A stretch of 12,026 bases of DNA from an uncultured bacterium. Lineage in GTDB: Bacteria; Cloacimonadota; Cloacimonadia; Cloacimonadales; Cloacimonadaceae. Both the position numbers and the translations under genes were made by a program. The stretch covers positions 1 to 12,026 of the forward strand of contig CALDSN010000038.1 of the NCBI GenBank assembly GCA_937924555.1, written 5' to 3'. The notes under the pieces were generated by a model. The model was given only the letters and a program-made list of their open reading frames with translations, was not told the origin of the DNA and did no database searches. Shown one piece after another: positions 8,008 to 12,026 of this stretch (the first letter of the stretch is position 1; every line of letters starts with the position of its first letter).

Positions 8008-8220
8008 GATAACAAAGAAGTGGACAATAGGTAAAATAAAAGGGTAGAAAGACAGAAACAACCGATGTAAGTATGATGTTTTCCTAGTTTTTATAGTCAT
8101 TCAAGGGTAAAAAATACCTTTGTGTTCCCCATTGCTCTTTTAGTGGTACCAAACTGAGATTGTCAGAATAGACCACTTGATTTAGTTTGACATTTTCCAC
8201 AATCCTAAAAGGATGGCAAT

Positions 8221-9165
8221 ATGAGTATGCTTGTTTTGGATAAACATAACACAAATCAATATGATAGCCTACCCAAGGGCTGGGCTTATTTTGCCATTCA
8301 TGGCAAGGAAGGAATTCTATATTCAGGATACACTGCCAAGCTCTCCCTCAGGATGCAAGTGCTGGAATCCAAAGCAAATGATAATGCTCTCTACGCAGAA
8401 ATGCTACACCAAGCAACCAAGCTTGAATATACCCTTCATTCCACTGCCCTTAGCGCACTGATGCATTTCAAAGCCTCATTGTTCGATGCTCTACCCATTT
8501 ATCAGCATCGCTTAAACTCTTGGGATAGCTATGCATATCTTGCCTTGGATGCTCATCGTATGCCATTTATCTCCATCACAGAACACACCAATGACGATTG
8601 GCTTTACTTGGGTCCCTTCCGTAGCAGGTTTTTCCTCAGCGATGTGATAGATATCTACACCCGCATCCTCAAGCTACCCGCCTGTGAAAGCCAAAGCTAT
8701 CCTTGCGAAAAGAACCCTCAGGATAGATGCCGGGGATGGTGTTTGAATCTATTAAAACAGAAACCTATCAGCGAAGAATACAGCCTTGATAAGTTGGATA
8801 GCCTGCTTAAAGAAGCCTTCTTGCACCCTGAAAACGGCATCCTGGAAATGGTGCAAAAGACCAGAGATGACTATAATAACAATCTGGAGTTTCACAAAGC
8901 CGGGTTATTGGACGACGAGATTGAACTTCTGGAGAAGTATCGCGATTGGCTTATATTCCTCTACAACGCCAAGAACATAGATTTCGAAAACGAAGTACTC
9001 AGCGTTCAAAAAGGCAAAATTACCCGCTTCATATATCAGGATAGAGAGTATAACTTCCCCTCAGATAGCACATCATACCGCAAGAATGAAGCTTTGGCTT
9101 TGAACATGGAAACAGTTGATGAAAGCAGAATTATATACGATTACCTACGAAAAAGGGAGCAATAG
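8221..9165 (+). CDS. Short UvrC-like protein: degenerate GIY-YIG domain, Cys cluster and UVR motif, no RNase H half
   Basis: This 314-aa protein follows the domain order of the N-terminal half of UvrC. Residues 18-110 resemble a GIY-YIG domain. WAY (21-23) and YSG (34-36) keep the 10-residue spacing, and Arg44 sits at the conserved Arg. The Glu expected nine residues before the P.Y motif (P92, Y94) is Phe83. Next come GPF (131-133) and a cluster C155-x6-C162-x7-C170-x3-C174. Its last two spacings equal those of E. coli UvrC, whose four cysteines are reported to bind [4Fe-4S]. Residues 200-238 match the UVR motif (FL...NLEF.KA...D.I..L), the UvrB contact in UvrC. The usual UvrC is about 600 aa; the RNase H-like nuclease and helix-hairpin-helix domains are absent. 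Roughly 70 C-terminal residues are unassigned. AAAGGA lies just upstream of the ATG and TTGACA at 8187-8192. The stop abuts purC. Possible roles are UvrB binding, a Cho-like accessory function or a non-repair use; activity as a nuclease is doubtful. Confidence 0.85.
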   Translation: MSMLVLDKHNTNQYDSLPKGWAYFAIHGKEGILYSGYTAKLSLRMQVLESKANDNALYAEMLHQATKLEYTLHSTALSALMHFKASLFDALPIYQHRLNSWDSYAYLALDAHRMPFISITEHTNDDWLYLGPFRSRFFLSDVIDIYTRILKLPACESQSYPCEKNPQDRCRGWCLNLLKQKPISEEYSLDKLDSLLKEAFLHPENGILEMVQKTRDDYNNNLEFHKAGLLDDEIELLEKYRDWLIFLYNAKNIDFENEVLSVQKGKITRFIYQDREYNFPSDSTSYRKNEALALNMETVDESRIIYDYLRKREQ

Positions 9166-10047
9166 ATGCACGCAGAGATCAGTAAACTTAAGATATTTCA
9201 ACAATTCCGTCAGGGAAAAGTACGCGATATTTACGACCTTGGAAGCACCATGCTTATCGTTACCAGCGACAGAATATCCGCCTTTGATGTGGTGTTTCCC
9301 GATCCCATACCGGATAAGGGGAAAATTCTAAACGCCATTTCAGTTCATTTCTTTAAGACCACTGCCGATATCGTTCCTAACCACTTTATCTCTGATCAGG
9401 TGCAGGACTATCCCACCGAACTGCATCCCTTTGCCGAATACCTGCAGGGACGCAGTATGCTGGTGAAGAAGACCAGGGTTATCCCCTTTGAATGCATAGT
9501 ACGCGGTTATATCAGCGGTTCTGCCTGGAGTGAGTATTGCAAAACCCACACCATCGGCAGCATGCTTATCGCCGAGGAAATGCAGGAAAGCCAGAAGTTC
9601 AATAGCCCGCTTTTCACTCCCAGCACCAAGGTGGATGATGGACACGATGAAAATATCAGCTATCGTGAGTTCCTTTCCCGCATGGATGAGAAGCTTGCTA
9701 ATTACATTAAAGACAAAGCTATCGAACTATATAGCCATGCCCATGAGCTGTTGATGGCAAAGGGCATCATCGTTGCCGATACCAAGTTTGAGTTCGGCAC
9801 TATGGGCAACCAGATTTATCTGATAGACGAAGTGCTTACGCCCGATTCCTCCCGCTTTTGGGCACTGGAAGATTATGAGATGGGCAAGAGTCCAAACAGC
9901 TATGACAAACAATTTATCCGCGACTATTTGAACACTTTGGGATGGGACAAACAGCCACCAGCCCCCAAACTACCCGAAGAGATAATTACCAAAACCCGTG
10001 ATAAGTATTTAGCTATTCATAAACTTATCACATCGAATGAGATATAA
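9166..10047 (+). CDS. purC: Phosphoribosylaminoimidazole-succinocarboxamide (SAICAR) synthase
   Basis: PurC ligates aspartate to CAIR with ATP to form SAICAR in purine synthesis, in the cytoplasm. At 293 aa it is the longer, yeast ADE1-like form rather than the roughly 240-aa form of E. coli. Motifs in order are GKVRDIYDL (17-25), SDRISAFDVV (34-43), the IVRGYISGSAW signature (111-121), FTPSTK (150-155), GHDENIS (159-165), ADTKFEFG (204-211) and IDEVLTPDSSRFW (220-232). The start directly follows the TAG of the UvrC-like gene. Its Shine-Dalgarno GGGAG lies inside that gene, six bases before the ATG, so the two are probably translationally coupled. The protein appears complete and active. Confidence 0.97.
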   Translation: MHAEISKLKIFQQFRQGKVRDIYDLGSTMLIVTSDRISAFDVVFPDPIPDKGKILNAISVHFFKTTADIVPNHFISDQVQDYPTELHPFAEYLQGRSMLVKKTRVIPFECIVRGYISGSAWSEYCKTHTIGSMLIAEEMQESQKFNSPLFTPSTKVDDGHDENISYREFLSRMDEKLANYIKDKAIELYSHAHELLMAKGIIVADTKFEFGTMGNQIYLIDEVLTPDSSRFWALEDYEMGKSPNSYDKQFIRDYLNTLGWDKQPPAPKLPEEIITKTRDKYLAIHKLITSNEI

Positions 10048-10048
10048 A

Positions 10049-10420
10049 ATGCCGAAAGTAATATGTATCGTTGACGACGAAGACGAGCTTGTTCAGAACT
10101 TGAAATTCGAGATTTCTGCCCTGCGCTCTGATTGGGAAATCCTTACCTTCTCCGATGGCATGAAAGCCATGCAGGAGATAATTAAAGGCAAGGTGGACTT
10201 GGTGTTAACCGACATCGCCATGCCCGATATGGATGGTTATGAGCTGTTCTGGCGCGTAAAGGATTATGACGAAAACATCCCTGTTATTATGATGACCGGC
10301 TTTGGCTATGACCCCAATCATGTATTGGTTCGTGCCAAAGTGGATGGATTAAAAGATGTTCTCTTCAAGCCCTTCGATGTGGAAAAGCTGGTTGATCTTA
10401 TCGACCGCAGGTTGCTGTAA
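10049..10420 (+). CDS. Stand-alone CheY-like response regulator receiver
   Basis: This is a single REC domain with no output domain: about 123 aa from the ATG at 10049, or 127 aa if the ATG at 10037 inside purC is used. I prefer 10049 because MPKVICIVDDED is the typical start of a receiver and it lies one base after the purC stop. In the 127-residue numbering, the acidic pocket is D13-D14, the phospho-acceptor is Asp59 (LTDIAMPDMDG), the switch threonine is Thr87 (MMTGFG) and the conserved lysine is Lys111 (FKPFD). All are intact, so phosphorylation by a histidine kinase is expected. The partner kinase is not in the window, and the target process is unknown. It could act by binding a partner protein. 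The placement between purC and lpxK suggests co-transcription. Confidence 0.92.
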   Translation: MPKVICIVDDEDELVQNLKFEISALRSDWEILTFSDGMKAMQEIIKGKVDLVLTDIAMPDMDGYELFWRVKDYDENIPVIMMTGFGYDPNHVLVRAKVDGLKDVLFKPFDVEKLVDLIDRRLL

Positions 10421-10444
10421 GTTCCCCAGCTCCCATCTACCCCA

Positions 10445-11500
10445 ATGATGGATATCCATGGTTTCCTCCGCAAGAATCTGTTGCAGCGAAGCCTGTTAAG
10501 CTATGCGCTATACCCATTGGGAGAATTGTATGCCGCAATCCAAGCAACCCGACGTAATCATCTTGCCAAGAGTAGTTATCATGCTCCCTGCAAGGTTATC
10601 AGCATTGGTAATATCGTAAGTGGTGGTAGCGGAAAAACTCCCTTAACAATTGCATTGGTTAAGATGCTATCCGCATCAGGTATCCGTGTTGCGGTCTCAC
10701 ATCGTGGCTATAAAGGCAAATTTGAGCATTCTCCACGTATTATCTCCAATAGCCAAAAAGTCTTGTATCCCGCAGATGTTGCCGGTGATGAAGCACATCT
10801 TATCGCCTCTTCCCTACCTGGGATCCCGGTGGTTGTTGGCAGAAAGCGCAAGGATGCAATCCGCTTGCTGCTAAAATCATACCCCAATACTCAGGTGGTA
10901 GTGATGGATGATGCCTTCCAGCATGCCCGTGTGGCAAGAGACTTGGATATTGTATGTTTCGCTGCAGAAACGGGTATCGGCAATGGATTTGTGTTGCCTG
11001 CGGGTTACCTGAGAGAAAGCTTGAGTGCTTTGCATTTGGACTGCCTCGCCGTTGTCTATCGTATGCAAACAAATCAACTTCCCAACCCATGGGAACAAAT
11101 GCTGAACACCCAAAACATCTTTCACAGTTATGCCACTTACCAGGATTGTGTGGATTATACAGGTGAACACTTCCCCCTGCAAAGCTTGATTAGTAAGCGA
11201 ATTGTCCTTGTTTCGGGGATAGCCAACCCAAGCAGCTTCGAGAATGTAGCTAAACAACTTGGCTTGGGCTATATCCATCATTATACCTTTCCGGATCATT
11301 ACCACTTTGCGGATGCTAACTTGCCCAATACCTTGCTAAGCGAGCAACCTGATATAGTACTCTGCACCCAGAAGGACATTATGAAGCTTGCCCTTCATCC
11401 CCTGCTTGCTCCACGTTTGAGAGCATTGGTGCTTGGATATCAGTTTGAGGATGAAACAGGATTTCTTAAGATGGTGTTAAGCAAAGTTCAAGATTCTTAG
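10445..11500 (+). CDS. lpxK: Tetraacyldisaccharide 4'-kinase
   Basis: LpxK phosphorylates the 4' position of the lipid A disaccharide at the inner membrane, a late step of lipid A synthesis. The length of 351 aa is normal. Residues 7-33 form the hydrophobic, amphipathic start typical of the family. The P-loop is GNIVSGGSGKTP (55-66). The DD motif is VMDDAFQH (153-160), with Ala where proteobacterial enzymes usually have Gly, as is common in Bacteroidota-type LpxK. LPAGYLRE (184-191), SGIANPSSF (257-265), FPDHYHF (282-288) and TQKD (308-311) follow. Two ATGs stand together at 10445 and 10448. The 24 bases after the receiver gene are pyrimidine-rich with no clear Shine-Dalgarno, so initiation may depend on coupling. 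Its presence implies an outer membrane with lipid A. Confidence 0.95.
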   Translation: MMDIHGFLRKNLLQRSLLSYALYPLGELYAAIQATRRNHLAKSSYHAPCKVISIGNIVSGGSGKTPLTIALVKMLSASGIRVAVSHRGYKGKFEHSPRIISNSQKVLYPADVAGDEAHLIASSLPGIPVVVGRKRKDAIRLLLKSYPNTQVVVMDDAFQHARVARDLDIVCFAAETGIGNGFVLPAGYLRESLSALHLDCLAVVYRMQTNQLPNPWEQMLNTQNIFHSYATYQDCVDYTGEHFPLQSLISKRIVLVSGIANPSSFENVAKQLGLGYIHHYTFPDHYHFADANLPNTLLSEQPDIVLCTQKDIMKLALHPLLAPRLRALVLGYQFEDETGFLKMVLSKVQDS

Positions 11501-11979
11501 AAAGATAGGCTTATGTATTGAGCAGCCACCGCTATGGCGGCAGTCTCAGCGCGAAGAATTAAGGGAGAGATGCATAGCTCAGGCAAATTGAGCTGAGAAA
11601 AGAGTGCGAACTCTGTATCCTTCCACCCACCTTCCGGTCCAATCATGAAGCATGGAGGAGCTTGAAGCTGCAGGGAGCTTACTTTCATGTCCGGTCTGCG
11701 TTCAGAGCAAACCACAGGCTGCCACCCCGCTGCAATTATTCCCTGTAATGCCATGTTCAATTCAGCACTCTCAGCAATCAAAGGCAGATAAGGATTGTCA
11801 CATTGTTTTATCGCAGCCAAGGCAATACGCCTGAAACGTTGAATGGTGTTGGCTGAAGGATTACGCACTCCATACTCGGTATGTAAAGGGTAAAACGCAG
11901 TAGCCCCAAGTTCTGTACACTTCTCCACCAGCAACTCGTCATGTTTGTTTTTCAGCAAGGCAAAAGCGATTGCAAATGG
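11497..11979 (-). CDS. rsmE: 16S rRNA (uracil-1498-N3)-methyltransferase, N-terminal part missing
   Basis: RsmE methylates U1498 in helix 44 of 16S rRNA. It is a SPOUT (trefoil-knot) methyltransferase using S-adenosylmethionine. About 160 genuine codons remain, starting with PFAIAFALLK, then the family KCTELGA motif (substrate side), the GPEGGW loop and LILRAETAA in the knot. E. coli RsmE is about 243 aa, so the N-terminal PUA-like RNA-binding domain and the true start are lost. The apparent GTG start and residues MLFRS, just upstream in the same frame, come from adapter sequence and are not part of the protein. The stop TAA overlaps the lpxK stop (shared bases TTAG, 11497-11500), so the genes converge. 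Confidence 0.95.
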   Translation of the reverse strand, partial: PFAIAFALLKNKHDELLVEKCTELGATAFYPLHTEYGVRNPSANTIQRFRRIALAAIKQCDNPYLPLIAESAELNMALQGIIAAGWQPVVCSERRPDMKVSSLQLQAPPCFMIGPEGGWKDTEFALFSQLNLPELCISPLILRAETAAIAVAAQYISLSF

Positions 11980-12026
11980 AGATCGGAAGAGCACACGTCT
12001 GAACTCCAGTCACGATCAGATCTCGT
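11980..12026 (+). other. Illumina TruSeq adapter with index, not genomic DNA
   Basis: Positions 11980-12013 match the TruSeq read-1 adapter, beginning AGATCGGAAGAGC and ending CTCCAGTCAC. The six bases 12014-12019 (GATCAG) sit where the index lies and equal TruSeq index 9. ATCTCGT (12020-12026) is the start of the P7 segment. It is adapter read-through kept in the assembly and should be trimmed. Confidence 0.98.

Larger units (their letters stand above)
7456..8220. other. Divergent gene-free region of 765 bp
   Basis: No convincing gene lies between the divergent 939-aa protein gene and the UvrC-like gene. The longest minus-strand frame (7452-7655, 67 codons) covers the promoter palindrome, has a composition unlike a real protein and resembles nothing I know. 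A 21-codon plus-strand frame from 7761 is too short to call. The region is AT-rich. It contains a small hairpin (7685-7701), an inverted repeat AACCCT/AGGGTT (7728-7750), the 11-bp repeats at 7964-8007, DnaA-box-like 9-mers (7934-7942, 8019-8027 and 8193-8201) and, on the plus strand, TTGACA at 8187-8192. The region could hold a small RNA, but nothing shows one. Confidence 0.7.

Noticed and set aside
8221..9165. Pseudogene of full-length uvrC
   Set aside because: The frame is intact to a stop that abuts purC, and purC's Shine-Dalgarno lies in its last codons. The next DNA is not RNase H-like, so no broken remainder is visible.
9340..9645. 101-codon minus-strand frame inside purC
   Set aside because: Antisense shadow of a strongly conserved gene; no family resemblance.
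10877..11305. 142-codon minus-strand frame inside lpxK
   Set aside because: Antisense shadow of lpxK, which has all family motifs.
11980..11994. GTG start and MLFRS as the real N-terminus of rsmE
   Set aside because: These codons are translated from TruSeq adapter sequence.

Overview
The window looks like a chromosomal contig from a Gram-negative member of the Fibrobacterota-Chlorobiota-Bacteroidota (FCB) side of the bacterial tree. A Cloacimonadota-like organism is my best guess, not a proof. The support is: two very large secreted proteins ending in FlgD-like C-terminal domains of the type IX secretion (T9SS) sorting kind, one carrying SBBP-type propeller repeats and five chitobiase-C-like domains; LpxK, hence lipid A and an outer membrane; the DDAFQH variant of the LpxK motif; and a moderate to low GC content. 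No phage, integrase, insertion sequence or CRISPR array is present.

Layout. Positions 1-54 hold the 5' part of a tRNA-Leu(UAG) on the minus strand, cut by the window edge. Positions 55-305 are intergenic, with a TTGACA element and a run of 11-bp repeats plus an inverted copy. From 306 to 7455 everything is on the minus strand. In transcription order it is a 939-aa secreted propeller protein (4636-7455), panD (4149-4505) and panC (3312-4148) with no base between them, and a 958-aa secreted repeat protein (306-3182). The two secreted proteins share a palindrome, TCTTGTCAAGA, upstream of their starts. A 765-bp gene-free divergent region (7456-8220) contains small hairpins, a second set of 11-bp repeats and DnaA-box-like 9-mers.

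From 8221 a plus-strand cluster runs with almost no gaps: a short UvrC-like protein, purC (SAICAR synthetase), a stand-alone CheY-like receiver, and lpxK. lpxK meets rsmE tail to tail, with the two stop codons overlapping. rsmE lacks its N-terminal quarter or third because the contig runs into an Illumina TruSeq adapter (11980-12026), which is not biological DNA.

Functions. panD makes beta-alanine and panC joins it to pantoate, the last step to vitamin B5. purC acts in purine synthesis, lpxK in lipid A synthesis and rsmE in 16S rRNA modification. The two large proteins are probably exported and anchored or released by T9SS. The most notable gene is the UvrC-like one. It keeps the UvrC cysteine cluster and a UVR (UvrB-binding) motif. 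It lacks the RNase H-like nuclease half and the catalytic glutamate of the GIY-YIG domain, so it looks like a non-cutting or altered UvrC relative co-expressed with housekeeping genes.
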